Assembly: GCA_025174535.1 (NCBI GenBank)
Contig: JALBUN010000045.1
Span: forward strand, 1,240,001-1,304,000
Origin: Cantharellus purpuraceus
Lineage: Eukaryota; Basidiomycota; Agaricomycetes; Cantharellales; Hydnaceae
Direction: 5' to 3'
Length of the DNA: 64,000 nucleotides
The notes beneath the pieces were generated by a model. It searched no databases, was not told where the DNA came from, and was given only the letters and a program-made list of their open reading frames with translations. The position numbers and the translations under genes are program-made. Positions 46,801 through 58,382 of this stretch are shown here, piece after piece; the first letter of the stretch is position 1, and each line of letters begins with the position of its first letter.

Positions 46801-49800
46801 TAAATCTGGATGCTAGATTGAAGTGGAAACCTAGAGCGTAATACCATCGTACTCACTTAGACTCGATAGGATGCTGAGTAAGTCCCCATCAGAGATCTAG
46901 TATTCAAACAGACAAGCAGGGAGCCATACCTGCGCTGTCACAGCATTTAGATAATGTGTCAATTTATCCTCCGAAGTGCATATGTACCCCTCGCCACTGG
47001 TCTCCATTCCAGGCCGGCCTGCTCGTCCAAATATTTGCAAAACATCTAACACAGAGAGGTCCACGAATGCACCCCGAGAGCTGTCGTATACCTGTGTACC
47101 TTTGATGATGACTGCGGAATATCGATATAAGACGGCCCGTACGAGGACAAGAAAGCTACAATAGATACCTGCGTGTGCTGGCAAATTCACACCCCATGCC
47201 AGTGTGGCGGTACAACATAAAACCTATGTATATGTAAGGAGCACGCTACAATCAAGCAGTGAATACTTCTGACCTTTATTGCCCTTGCCTCAAACATTCT
47301 CTCCATCATATTGCGATCAGATCGCAACATACCCGCGTGGTGGATGCCGAACCCATCGTTGAAAAGCTCTTTCATCTCCTTATTACGTGAGGCTCCAATG
47401 TCTCTTCGAAACAATGAAAAAGTGGGGTGGTCTTGGCTGCTGAATTCATCTAGTGTCCCATCGGCGAGTGCTGCCTCCCGTAATGCCTGAGCCGACTTAA
47501 CGGTTTCCTTGCGTGCATGCACAAAGACCATTACTTGATGCCCTTGTTGAACAAGATCCATGACCTTTTGATATGTCACTCGATCTAGATTTCGACGAGC
47601 AACTTGTGTGTTAGCTTTGCCCTTGATACCTAAGAAATGTTGCTCCAACGGAATAGGGCGAAAGGAAGAATCGAAGTAAAAGAGCCCCTGATGCCTCGAA
47701 ACCCTGGATATCTTGAAGTGAGAGAATGCTTCACGATCTTTAAGATAATAATACCTGAGGAAATCGGCAACATCAATATAGTTCGGCAACGTTGCACTCA
47801 GGCCTACAACTCTAATCAATGATTGTGTCGACTCAACCTAGAAAGTAACATTAGCGACATAATATAAAGCTATAACTGGCCATAAACCTGACGCAATGTC
47901 CGCGCCACAATCGTTTCTATGACGGCTCCTCGTTCTTCGTTGAGAAGATGAACCTCATCTATAATGAGAAGCCTGACTTTCTAGCGCAAAATCAACCTAC
48001 CTGTGAGAAAGGATAGTACACCAATAACTCACCGATGCAAGTTCACCTTCCCCAGTAGGTTTTCTAGTCACTACATCCCACTTCTCGGGTGTCGTAACTA
48101 TTACTTGAGTTTCGGCGATCTCAAATTTTGTCATCTGCATGTCACCTAAATAGCTCATAGTTAGATAAAGGATACATCACATCTCTGATGCTAAACCCCA
48201 CCTGTCAATTCTCGAACACGTATGGACAACCAAGCCAGTCTCTTGCCGAGCTTTCGGACAATCTCTGCAGCCAATGCTTTCATCGGCGCACTTGGTTCAA
48301 GAGCTATCAATTTAATGATACAATTCGAAGGAATGATAGGAAACTGCGCACACATAGATAATCTTAAAATCATCACGTTTGATAGCGGCAGCGAGATTGC
48401 CAGGGGTTGATTTCGCGTTTTGAGACCAAAGATTTTGGTCGATTACACGAAGTACAGTCAGCATAGCAACATCTGTTTTTCCCTGCCAAAAAGTATCAGT
48501 ATATGCGCTTACATCATGCTAGAAAGAAACATACTGCTCCAGTGGGAGCTGAGCAAAACAACAAGGTGAGTGAGCGTTCATGATATCGCATACTAGGAAA
48601 GTATTAATACACACCACAGATGAGCAAGTTTTCATTAGTACCATAAGCAGTAGGATAGACAATGGACTGTATTCTGTTCAGAGACGTATAGCCCTGTCGG
48701 TATTCGGCATTAACGAGTTGATCACTCTCAGGCCGTGATAATCAATGCATACAGGAAAAGACCATTTCGCAAGGCCGTCGAGCTCGGTAACAGGGATAAG
48801 CCTTTCTGAGGATCGTGGGGGGACCGGTTTTGCAGGCGGGATGATGACCTCTTCGCAGTCCTGAGTTTATTATACATGTCAGACAGAAGGAACATGAGAA
48901 CGAAGTCAATGGAACCCACCTCCCTGTCTCCCCGAGTTGTCCCTAGTGGTAGTAGATACTTTTGACCAAATGTGGATAAAACATTGTTTTGAACAATGGA
49001 AGACGAGGTGTAGACATGTGGAAGTACTTCTTGGACTTGAGACTGTTCAAGGCTGCATGTAAAACATATATTATTCAAAGGAAGACAAAGTCTCACAGCA
49101 GTTTCAGAGAACAACGGTCGAGAAGCGGCCGCACGGAACGATGCCTCCATCCTCCTTTTGGCATCCTCAGCGGTGAAATCTACTTCACCATTCGCTGTCC
49201 GTGGACGATGGGATTGTGAACTGATTCGCGACTGACTCTTCTTAGACTGAGGGGCTGCCTTTCCTGGTCGTGAAATGGTCCCTTGGGACACCGCCTGCGC
49301 GTCATCGTCTACAATAGCCAGCTGATAGGAACGTTACCATGCAACTCAACACACCTGCCTTGGCATGGAATTATACCTTATATGACAGTGGCAGTCTGTT
49401 GCTGAGGACCTCCATGACGAGTTCTATAGCATCAAAGCCAATCATCTCTGCTAGTTCTTCAGATATTTCCTCGTCCTTCTTTCGCGAGGAAAGCAGTGTT
49501 GCAAGATTTGGCAGTAGCGGAGACATATGTGGATCGCTACAGCACACAAGAGTCAAGTGCAATGACCCAGCCCATGAAAAAACCTTCTCACGAGGCTAGT
49601 CTAGAGTATAGAGAATCTACAGAGTTGGCACTTGTATCTGTTCTAGCTTCAGGAACTCCCGTAGTCCATGGCAAATCCAGTACCGAAGGCCATGATGCCA
49701 GTGGTTCCTCGTCGATAATAGTTGACGGAGTTTCTCGAATAGACGGTAAATCTTGAGAGCTTGTCTATGAGCTGTATTCAATTTAGCCAGATGAAGATTC

Positions 49801-49968
49801 ACCGTTAGATTGTCTAAGAAATGTGATTCTTTAGTTGGAGACAAATATACGTTCGTGGTTGCCAAACCTAATCCATTGCTGCACTTCTTGGTCCGTGAGG
49901 CCAATAGAGCATGACGTGTTATTCCCAGAGTCTGTGAGGCCCTGGAGATGACTGGCGAAGCTTGACAT
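43895..49968 (-). CDS. SLH1: Slh1/ASCC3-type Ski2-like RNA helicase, with truncated second cassette
   Basis: About 22 exons encode roughly 1,640 residues. I place the start at ATG 49968 because bases above 50039 code for Emc3. First exons: 49968-49868, 49759-49592, 49536-49377, 49321-49097, 49042-48920, 48860-48753, 48693-48615, then a 14-nt exon 48548-48535. Cassette 1 is complete: 'APTGAGKT', 'APMKALAAE', 'IIDEVHLL', '[11 protein letters not shown]', '[10 protein letters not shown]', then winged-helix and Sec63 units. Cassette 2 keeps the P-loop ('APAGSGKST') but has 'VLCDSLEML' where DExH belongs and '[10 protein letters not shown]' where GRAGRP belongs. It ends 22 residues after '[10 protein letters not shown]', lacking the second Sec63 unit. 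Slh1/ASCC3 is the helicase of the RQT complex that dismantles collided ribosomes. The splice near 48350 is ambiguous. Confidence 0.85.
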
Positions 49969-50038
49969 GGAACTTCGCCTGTCTGAAGAGTTGGAGCAGT
50001 GGCTTCGGCTTTACCCGACAGGTTGAGTTACTCAAACC
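49969..50038. promoter_or_regulatory. 70-bp divergent gap between SLH1-like and EMC3 start codons
   Basis: The minus-strand start (49968) and plus-strand start (50039) are only 70 bp apart, so the two 5' untranslated regions or promoters must overlap coding or transcribed sequence of the partner. No TATA-like element is evident. Confidence 0.6.
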
Positions 50039-51143
50039 ATGTCCAACTCACCGTAAGAGCCATCTTCTAGGTTGTTTACATTCAATGATGACTCTTTGTG
50101 CACCCTTAGAGCCTCACTATACCTTGACCCACAAATCCGTGATTGGGTCCTGTTTCCCATCACATTGGTGATGGTTAGACCAACGTTCAGCTACTTCAGG
50201 TGCATTAACCGTACTCATGCGCGTATTTAAGATCTTAGTTGGTATTTTACGCCACTACGTGACGGTTCTCTTAACATCTACTCCCAAAAAGCTCTCACGT
50301 GCAGCCATCCGAGAGCAGTGTGTCTTCTATCCTGTCCTACATCAGCTCTGCATTTATTTGTTATTCAGACGCGCACTCTTGCGTTCCCAGATACTCCGTG
50401 CCACATCATCCAACTCACCAGTTCCCCTTTCATGCTACAAACCTCTCTCTGCCTCTCTCTGGCATGCTTTCCATTCAGGTGCGTATCTCAAAGACGGCCC
50501 GCCAAAGGATAGCGATGCACCAACTGCGCCCCCAAATCCGCTTACAAATCCTGACCAAATGGAAGGAATGATGGATGGTATGAAGAAGCAGCTTGTGATG
50601 ATGGTACCGCAAATGGTTATTATGGGTTGGATCAATTTTTTCTTCCAGGGGTTCGTAGCAAGTGAGTCATTCTTTATGTGTACGTAGCACATACCAATTG
50701 ATCGTTCCTTCCAATCAGTCAAGCTGCCATTCCCCCTGACGTTGGGCTTTAAGTCAATGCTGCAACGAGGAGTGGAGACTCAGGACATGGATGTTCGATG
50801 GGTCTCATCATTGTCTTGGTACTTTCTCAATTTCTTTGGTCTTAATGGGGTGTATCGCCTCATCCTTGGCAATGATAATGGTACGTAGTTTAGCCCTGAC
50901 ATCGCTGTTTATATTAAGTTCTTTGCAGCGGCGGATTCATCCAGAGATTTGGCGGCCTCGTCGCCCTTTGCCGCAGCAACACAGCAACAACCCGGACAGG
51001 CACAAGATTACAACAAGCTGTTCAAGGCTGAAAAGGACAACCTCGAGTTAGCAGAAGGGCTCTACTCCTGGGCATGCAAAGACGTTGAGTTACGAGTGCT
51101 ACGGAGATATGGCAAATTAGCTGCTGAGGCAACCCAGCGATGA
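50039..51143 (+). CDS. EMC3: Emc3, ER membrane protein complex subunit 3
   Basis: Six exons (50039-50052, 50110-50173, 50232-50317, 50369-50661, 50719-50880, 50929-51143) give 278 codons, 277 residues. Conserved stretches: '[19 protein letters not shown]', '[11 protein letters not shown]', '[20 protein letters not shown]', '[20 protein letters not shown]', '[20 protein letters not shown]', '[20 protein letters not shown]'. Emc3 is the Oxa1/YidC-like core of the EMC, which inserts tail-anchored and polytopic proteins into the ER membrane. The tiny 14-nt first exon ('MSNSP') is inferred from a canonical intron and a matching phase. ATG 50217 cannot be the start because it lies inside intron 2. 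Confidence 0.95.
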
Positions 51144-51446
51144 CATGCAATTTTGAGAAAATATTTATGACAAGGCAAAATCACATTCTAATCCGGTTAA
51201 ATTCGCATGGGTGCCTCAATAATCCAGACAGGCTGCTCGCGGTGACATACTGCTACAAAGGGGGAAGGGAGTGACCGGCTGGGTGCAGGAGTACGGTTAT
51301 GATTACAACTAAAACGTGGGGGTTCGTGGAGGAGGCCAAGTCTAATAACTAACGAGTGGCCTGAGCACAGGTCAGCGACGAAGACAGGCCAATCAATAGA
51401 CGTTACACCTACTTGTGCAAGATAAGAGACTGAAGTATCCTGAGGG
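51144..51446. other. Convergent 3' intergenic region, EMC3 / NCS1
   Basis: 303 bp between stop codons of two converging genes. It contains their 3' untranslated ends and no other coding signal. Confidence 0.6.
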
Positions 51447-52278
51447 CTACACTAGTCCATCATACAATGATAAAGCCTAACATAACGGTGAACAAGGGGC
51501 GGGGGTGCATGGAAAAGTGACGCACCTGTACGATTGTTGGATCTTGCTTACTGCCTTCGACAAACTCGTCATACGTTAATCTGGCGTCCTTGTCTCGATC
51601 CATAATCCGGAAGATCTTGTCTACCCTCTAAGTGGCGAGAGATTCAGCCATCCAATCACGTCCAAGAGTGAGCACCACACCTTCTCTGGGGTGTCCTCAT
51701 CGCTGGGCAGCTTTACCATTTGACCAGTCATACGATAGATGGATTGGACGATCTGCAGCATTTCATTGTAAGTGATGAAACCGTCTCCATCGATGTCGTA
51801 TAGCTGAAACGCCCCTAGTATGGAAACAATAAGACAGAAATGGCGATTGCGATCGGTGGTACACGTACATTTGAGTTTCTCGTCTAAACGGCCTCGACTG
51901 GTGACACTAAGTGCGCAGATAAACTCCTTAAAATCGATTGTGCCATTCTTATTCTCGTCGAAGACATTGAAGACGTAGTCGGCAAACTGGCCAGGATCGC
52001 CAAAGGGGAAGAACTGCCGATAAATTTGGCTAAACTCTGTCTTGTCCAGCTGGCCTGAGGGACAGTCTTTGAGGAAACCCTTGTACCTAAGATAGATATT
52101 GAGAGGACGGAAGGAAGGAAATGAGATAAATATAAGGCACCACTGCTGCAGTTCCTTCTTGTCGACTGGAAAGGCTGAGTAATGTGCTATGGATACTTGA
52201 TGAGTGGAACGTACAATATGTGTTCTTCTGTAGGTCTGCGAGTTGTTCTGGGGAGAGTTTACTTTGTGACTTGCCCAT
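51447..52278 (-). CDS. NCS1: Neuronal calcium sensor Ncs1 (frequenin)
   Basis: Six exons (52278-52215, 52165-52141, 52086-51869, 51814-51681, 51627-51526, 51476-51447) give 191 codons: exactly 190 residues, the usual length. The N-terminal '[10 protein letters not shown]' carries the glycine for myristoylation. Four EF-hand units follow. The first is degenerate ('[13 protein letters not shown]'); the other three look competent ('[14 protein letters not shown]', '[13 protein letters not shown]', '[13 protein letters not shown]'). It ends 'ALSLYDGLV'. Ncs1 binds Ca2+ and the membrane and activates the phosphatidylinositol 4-kinase Pik1 in yeast. The start is the ATG that places the myristoylation glycine at position 2. 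Confidence 0.97.
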
Positions 52279-52782
52279 GGTGGGAACAGCGAGAGAATGA
52301 CCCTGCCGGAGTCAGACTACGCGCCAAGAAGAATCGATGGCGCAGCTGGGTGTTCTTCCTGGCGCCAAAGCGGTTGGTTTCATAGCTGTTCATGGGAATC
52401 ACTCCTCTTCTGTGAGTTAGGAATGGCGATATCCGCGGAGTGGGTGCAGAATGCAGGCATCTCCAAAGGTAGTCAGGAAACCGCGTGGATCACAAATGTG
52501 GTAAAGGGCAAAAGGAACGTATATATCAAGCTGGAAACGCTGGTGATATCCCCCCTTTCACGCGACTGCTCCAAAGGAAGGATAGGGGGAAAGGCCGTCT
52601 AGCTACTCATAGGCTACTTGTGATAGATCGCATAAGATTGTCATCGCCATTGATGGTGTGTACTCTCTAATCACCCGTATTCCGAAGGTGCTTCTTGAAG
52701 CGTCTGTGGGAGCCGAGCCTGCTGTAAATACTACCACCCTCTCTTCCTTGCCATCCCTGTCGTCTCCTCCGTTCTCTTCACG
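52279..52782. promoter_or_regulatory. Divergent promoter region, NCS1 / Cys-rich protein
   Basis: 504 bp between outward ATGs, with pyrimidine-rich stretches just before the plus-strand start. No regulator site could be named. Confidence 0.5.
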
Positions 52783-54217
52783 ATGTGCTACGCTGACCGT
52801 TCGCTCGAGCAAGCGACCTCTACCTGTGCCATGTGCAAGGTCTTCCCTCCTCGCAATAATTCGTAAGTATCGCCAAGCGTCCGCCTTCCCCGCCCCGAAC
52901 TCAATGCCTCGTGCCCTCAGATGTCCTCATAAAGACAGCATGGGCGTCTGCAAGAACAGAGCTAACCACCCCAGACACGACGTCGTCCACTTCCGCAACG
53001 CAGAGCTCTCTTCTTTCAACGGGTGTGGTTTCTGCAAAGTGTGTCTAGCTTCCTCGCCTTCTGTCTCCTCCTTCGCATTCTTAATCTCGCGCTAGTGGGC
53101 CAAACGTCATCCAAAGATGCAGGCCGCAGATGCTGCTTGGAAAAATCCAGGCTGGCCGGGCTGCTGTCGCCCACCAAAGCCTAACGAGTATGATTACATC
53201 AACGGTGCCGACTGGTATGCCATTAGTAAAATCCATGGCATGTCTACACCAGCGTCATCCACCTTGACTAGTTCGCCTCCATCCTCTCACACTCCTCCCA
53301 ACAAGTCACCCTCCAATTCGCCCCCTTCACGCAGTAAAAGCATCGCGACCCCACGGACTCTCGAACGACGGGATTCTGGCTCTCGTGACCCCAGTGGTCA
53401 TTCAGCCAGCCCGGCCCGTGACTCTAGCCTTAATCTCTCAGGGCCCAGGGCTGAATCGGACATTCGACGGCGTTCCAACAGCGATATATCTCGCAAAACA
53501 GACTCTTTAGCTCCCGTTCGTGCTCCCGTCGTCACCCGTGAGCCTGCCGCAAGCGTGCCTCGCTCTCCGCCTCGTGCCCCTAATATGGGTTCACCTCGTA
53601 AAGACAATGAAGCTGATCGTAGCAAACTGTCCTACGAAGACAAGGATCGCGATAAGGAACGTCGAGCCGCCGCCAAAACGCACAACACAGATACTGCATT
53701 TTCTACCATCCGGGGACCTCCACCTCCTCTCGATTTTCCACCTTCTCGCCCCAGCAACCCTGCCGTCCCAAGATCAAGCGCCAGCTCTAGTTCCAGCTCG
53801 TCTAGTTCATCCAGTTCTCGGAGTTCCATCACCCAGTCCGGCACCGTAACGTCTGAGGGGTTCACAGATTACTTATCTGATGAATCCGAGGTTGAAATGC
53901 AACGAGAAGCGGAGCGACGTGCAGGCGAGGCAGAGATTGCCGCGAAACTCGAGCGCACAAAGATTGAACTTGGCAGAGAGGAGCAGGAGTTTCGTGCAGC
54001 AAGAACCCAACTGGCCTCAGTCGGATTGCAACCTCCGGCGGCCTGGTCATCGGGTAAACTCCCTGTTACCAGCGGGAAGACATCGGAGGTGTCTGTTGGC
54101 AATACAACATTCACTGCTACTTCCCGAACAACTCGGTCTCCAGGCAACTTGTACGGCTCACATTCATCAACAACCACCCCCTCATATGTCCATGTCTATT
54201 CAGCCTCCCGTCAGTAA
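52783..54217 (+). CDS. Protein with N-terminal Cys/His-rich domain and disordered Ser-rich body
   Basis: Exons 52783-52862, 52921-53038 and 53096-54217 give 440 codons, 439 residues. The first ~100 residues carry paired cysteines (CAMC, SCPH, GVCKN, GCGFCK, GCCRPP) and histidines, suggesting a small zinc-binding fold that I cannot match to a named family. A Trp/Tyr-rich segment ('EYDYINGADWYAISKIHG') follows. Residues 120-310 are Ser/Pro/Arg-rich with a run of about 14 serines. Then comes a charged helix ('EVEMQREAERRAGEAEIAAK') likely to form a coiled coil, and a Ser/Thr tail. The exon chain closes in phase, so the gene is real; its function is unknown. Confidence 0.75.
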
Positions 54218-54502
54218 ACAGACGGGTGAAGGGACTATGCCTGTGCTTCTTTTGTGTATTATGCATCTAGCCTGTTGAGCTCATTCTTGCTATCATGCCT
54301 GCCCTATCATGTTCAATTTACCTACACGCACGGACTCGGGTTCGCAAACCTACAATCACGTTTGATCTCACGTCCCAGGCGACCCTCATTGTCTCGCTAT
54401 GCATGTTAAACCAATCACCTTGTCATTCCTAAATTGAAACTTGTATGATCAGTCATATGCATGCAGCCCTTGATGGAAGTCTCATTTCGTTAAGCCTTGT
54501 GG

Positions 54503-56505
54503 TCATAGCAGCACGGCCAGTGTGACTTCCTGCGCAACCTTGATACCTAGTGCATCTACGCCAGTTGTAATAATTAGCTTGGTCATAGGGTCGTCTTGCC
54601 ACCTAGACGAGTTCTGCAAATCGAAGTCAGATACAATTTGTTCCTTGAAATCTCCAACCTACACTCAATGAAGTAAGTCCTGACGCGTCTAGTAAGTTGA
54701 TGTGGGGCAGAACTTCAGGAGAAATATCATTCACTGTCCAGGCGTTGGTGCAGATACCGACAAGTAGTCATTCTATGGTAGCTTACCTTTCTCTTCCCCT
54801 GGATCCTCCTCGTTAAGGCTATGTTCGGGATGCGCAAAACATCCATATCGATACTTATCGAGGATTGGTATACAATCCTCAAGAGGGAACCATATGTACT
54901 CTTCCTAATAGTCACTTTGTCAGTGTGCCTAATAGTGAGTATCATATCACTCACAGGATCCATCAGATATGACGGTTTGTAATCGCCTTTATAGCGCATT
55001 TTGGTACATGAATGGACGTAGAAGCCTACCACAGCAAGTCAGTGGTGGAATAATGAAGAGCCGTCTGGCGCACCCATGTACAGAGCTGTCATAGTGCTAA
55101 CACCTGCATTATGAATCTCTCGTGCTAAAGCAGCCTCCCGCAGGGCGCTAATCTGAAAGCTGTGAGTCTTCCAACGTCTAGACTTTCTTGGAATGAGCAC
55201 CTTGCCAAGCGAGAACCGTCCCCACTTCTTGTCATACATAAAGTACACACTGGAGACGCATTCCGGAAGAATGTCCAGCACCCCCATAGCAATTAATTCG
55301 CCATCAATGCGGTAACATTGATGATAAGACCCATAATTTTTGGGAAGATGTGGTGGCGGTGTGCCTGGATATGGGATGGCTTCCTCCTGGATACGTGACT
55401 GGGTACTTCGCAATGATGCTAACAAGGCAGGACACATACCACCAGGGGCGAGAGGACGAGAAACATTTGAAAGCTCTCGGGCGCCTTCTCTTCTTGTTCC
55501 TTGTGAATTTCACGCTGGTAGGATTTATACAAATGAAACTTTTCCTGGGTAAATCTATAACATAGCGTCAGATCCGAAAACAAAGTCCGAACTCAGGACG
55601 GACGTTGAAGGCTCAAGGGTGACCTATTCCCAAAGTCAATATAAGATGGAATTACAACTTCCATGGAGATCAGCTATACCTCGAAATGATGCGCAGGTTC
55701 CGAGCTGTCTGAAATGAAATGAGCTTCGGAGCTATGTACTGCAGTGACTAGGTCGAATGAGAGAGGCTTTGCTTTCGCATAGCCTTTGATTCGTCTAGCG
55801 TGCTGTTAGGCCTACTCAAACCCATAATAGATAGAAGTACGACATTTACTTTGAGTCGATATCCATGCCATCGCCTTGCTTGTCGCCGTCTAGGACAAAA
55901 CGAGTCCATCTTATCAACATAAGATATCTGATTGTCAAGGGTGATCCCAACTATACTAATCACCTATTCATGACTTGACGTTGACTTCGAGATGGGGAAA
56001 ATTTCAGAGCATCTAGACTTCATGGAATGCCAGTCAAACCAATGGGTACCACACCAAAATGAGCAGCTCACCGAATCGTATATTGCGGACAACATGTTCT
56101 TTTCATATCAGGCTTGTATAGGAACGTGCCAGACCTTCAAGCGGATGGTTGAAGGCAACAAAAGCACTGTAACTGTGAAATCATACCTTCGCCATCCTCG
56201 GTGCAACATATCCATGTAGATCTGTTGTACACAGATTCAGGATTTAGTATAGCCCCGACAGCTGCCCCACATACAGAACATTGCAAATCGCGAGTAGTCG
56301 GGTCAGCACCATAACTATGATTAGACCGAAAGGGAGATCGCGTTCCAGGCTGCTCTCCACAATATCCACAGGCTGTATGATAATATCCATACAAAGAAAG
56401 AATGGTGTTGGAAGTAGAAAGTTCCATCGTCGGACGTTTTGGTTCGTGAAGTGGCGCCGGCACACGGAGCCAATTCGACTCGGAGAGGTTTGCTCGTTCT
56501 TCCAT
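54503..56505 (-). CDS. ATE1: Arginyl-tRNA-protein transferase Ate1
   Basis: About 14 exons encode roughly 440 residues. Ate1 sequence runs through the junctions: '[16 protein letters not shown]', 'SYGADPTT', '[20 protein letters not shown]', '[12 protein letters not shown]', '[12 protein letters not shown]', '[17 protein letters not shown]', '[14 protein letters not shown]', '[20 protein letters not shown]', '[20 protein letters not shown]', '[17 protein letters not shown]', '[20 protein letters not shown]', '[10 protein letters not shown]'. Ate1 moves arginine from Arg-tRNA to N-terminal Asp/Glu (or oxidised Cys), marking proteins for the N-degron pathway. The N-terminal CxxC and the CC pair (metal/haem-binding cysteines) are kept. 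The start could be 56505 or the in-frame ATG at 56427, which would leave more room from the neighbouring gene. The last two exons are the least certain. Confidence 0.93.
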
Positions 56506-56534
56506 TACCTACGGACTCCTCGTCACACTATATT

Positions 56535-58213
56535 ATGCACTTGGCCCGGCATTCGCTTACAGCCACTACTCCCACACAGATCCTTGACGCTAGATTCGAT
56601 AACGACTGCAAGATATTCACTGCCTCTACTCCTGCTGGTTACGCAGTTTATTCTACATGGCCTCTCAGGCTTCTCCGCAAACGCGGTAGGTATCTTCAAA
56701 TAACGTTGTAAATTGTAGTAACGATGTCCCATACAGAACTTGTGAATGGCACGCTCGCCATGGTCCTCCCATTGCACACGACATCTCTCCTCTTTCTTCT
56801 CGGAGGCGGTCGCAGTCCACTGTACCCTCCAAACAAAGTCATCGTATGGGACGATGTGCGTGGGAAGGAAGTGGCCGAGCTCGAATTTCGCGAGCGTGTT
56901 CGTGGTATGGGCTGCCGTCGTGGTTGGTTAATCGTTGCTCTCAGACATCGAGTAGTCGTATTTCAACTTGGGGAGCAACTTCAGAGATGGAAGGAATGGG
57001 ATACGTGTGATAATCCGAGGGGTAAGTGACTAGTCAATGTGAGTGACACCCAAGAAGTTGGAGTTGTGAAAGTTACGGGGTATCTGATGCAGGAGAGAAT
57101 AACAAGAAAGCTCATGATCTCCTTCGTTAGGTCTCCTTGCTCTTGCATCTGCTCCTCATGCGACCCTGCTCGCAATTCCCGGTCTTCAGACTGGTCATGT
57201 TCATCTCATACACCTGCCCCCCTGTCCCTCTCCGCCTTTAGATCCCTTGCGACCTTCGCCACGACAAAAGCCCCCTTCTCATACTAAGCATCCTAAAGAA
57301 ATGATAATAGCTCATGAGAGCGCGCTTACGACTTTGACTGTGCCGCCATCGGGACGATTCTTGGCCACGACTTCCACGCGAGGAACGCTAGTTCGGATAT
57401 GGGACACACATACGGGTAACCTTGCCAGGGAGTTTCGCCGAGGTGCAGATCGAGCAGTCATATATGGTGTAGCTTTCAAAAGCGACGAAAGCGAGGTATG
57501 CGTGTGGAGTGACAAGGGTACTATACATGTTTTTCGATTAGACGTGAACGAGGGCGTGGGGTAAGTCACATAATTCCCATCATTTCCGTTGCATCGCCGA
57601 ATTATCCTGCAGCAACCGGCAGTCAGCGCTGGCTCCTCTTTCCCCATTCTTACGCTTGCATAAGTATTTCGAAAGCGAATGGTCTTACGCGCACTTTCGA
57701 CTGCCGAGCCCATCCGCCCACATTTCGATATCATCATCACCATCTATCACAGCACCAAAGGATGAAACCATTGAAGATGAACGCTGTGCAGTATGTTGGA
57801 TCGAGGTGCCCTCCTCGGAACACGCTTCTGGACCCAATCGGGTGGAGCATCAACTGGTAGCGTTGACATATTCCGGAGGATGGTACCGGCTAGCACTGCC
57901 TTCTCCGGTGTCACAGTCCACATTCACTGTGCACTCCTCATCGACAAGTTCGTCATCGTCAGTGGTTGCACCAAGTATGTCAGCTTTTCTTTCAATGTTA
58001 TGCCGGGCTTTCCTTGCTCATATCCCCTCTCTGCCTCGAGGGTCTGCGACGCAAGTCAAGGCTTCAAGCCAGAGCTCGGCATATGGGTTGTCGACATCTC
58101 GCGACAAAGGGAAGGACAGAGAGGTTGATAGAGATAAGGATGAGGTAAAGGAGGTGGGAAGAAGATGCACTCTCGTGGAGTTTCGAAAGTTTGGTAGATG
58201 GGATGGCTGGTAG
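56535..58213 (+). CDS. HSV2: PROPPIN (Hsv2/WIPI3-4 type) phosphoinositide-binding beta-propeller
   Basis: Exons 56535-56685, 56737-57021, 57131-57560 and 57613-58213 give 489 codons, 488 residues. WD-like blades are visible: 'ILDARFDNDCKIFTASTPAG', 'KVIVWDDVRGKEVAELEF', 'HESALTTLTVPPSGRFLATT', 'TLVRIWDTHTGNLAREF'. The decisive motif is 'FRRGADRA', the F/L-R-R-G signature that binds PI3P and PI(3,5)P2. It is followed by 'YGVAFKSDESEVCVWSDKGT' and 'GGWYRLAL'. PROPPINs act in autophagy and endosome/vacuole membrane traffic. A Ser-rich insertion with basic-acidic repeats near 'KGKDREVDRDKDEVKE' lies in the last blades, and the protein ends 'FGRWDGW'. Its ATG is 29 bp from the outward ATE1 ATG. 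Confidence 0.93.
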
Positions 58214-58382
58214 TGCGGCGTCGTGGTCCTTTCCTCAATCATCCTAGGCATTTTATCCACATCGCATGCTTGTACTTGTATATTCCACATCATCGTGCTG
58301 ATCACGATCTCTCATACGAAGGTATGCTCTGCTGAGCTGTGCGTACTCGTGATGCTCGCCATTGTGCGCGAGCAATATCATT

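Noticed and set aside
50110..50218. A minus-strand ATG at 50218 with a 32-codon open stretch that looks like a first exon of the SLH1-like gene, overlapping CATG with a plus-strand ATG at 50217
   Set aside because: The plus strand here codes for the highly conserved Emc3 exon 2 (50110-50173). The SLH1-like protein reads well from ATG 49968, and the plus ATG at 50217 lies within an EMC3 intron.
52658..53095. Plus-strand 145-codon ORF over the start of the Cys-rich protein gene
   Set aside because: Out of frame with the spliced model whose exons carry the cysteine pairs; it reads through introns with a Ser/Pro-type shadow composition.
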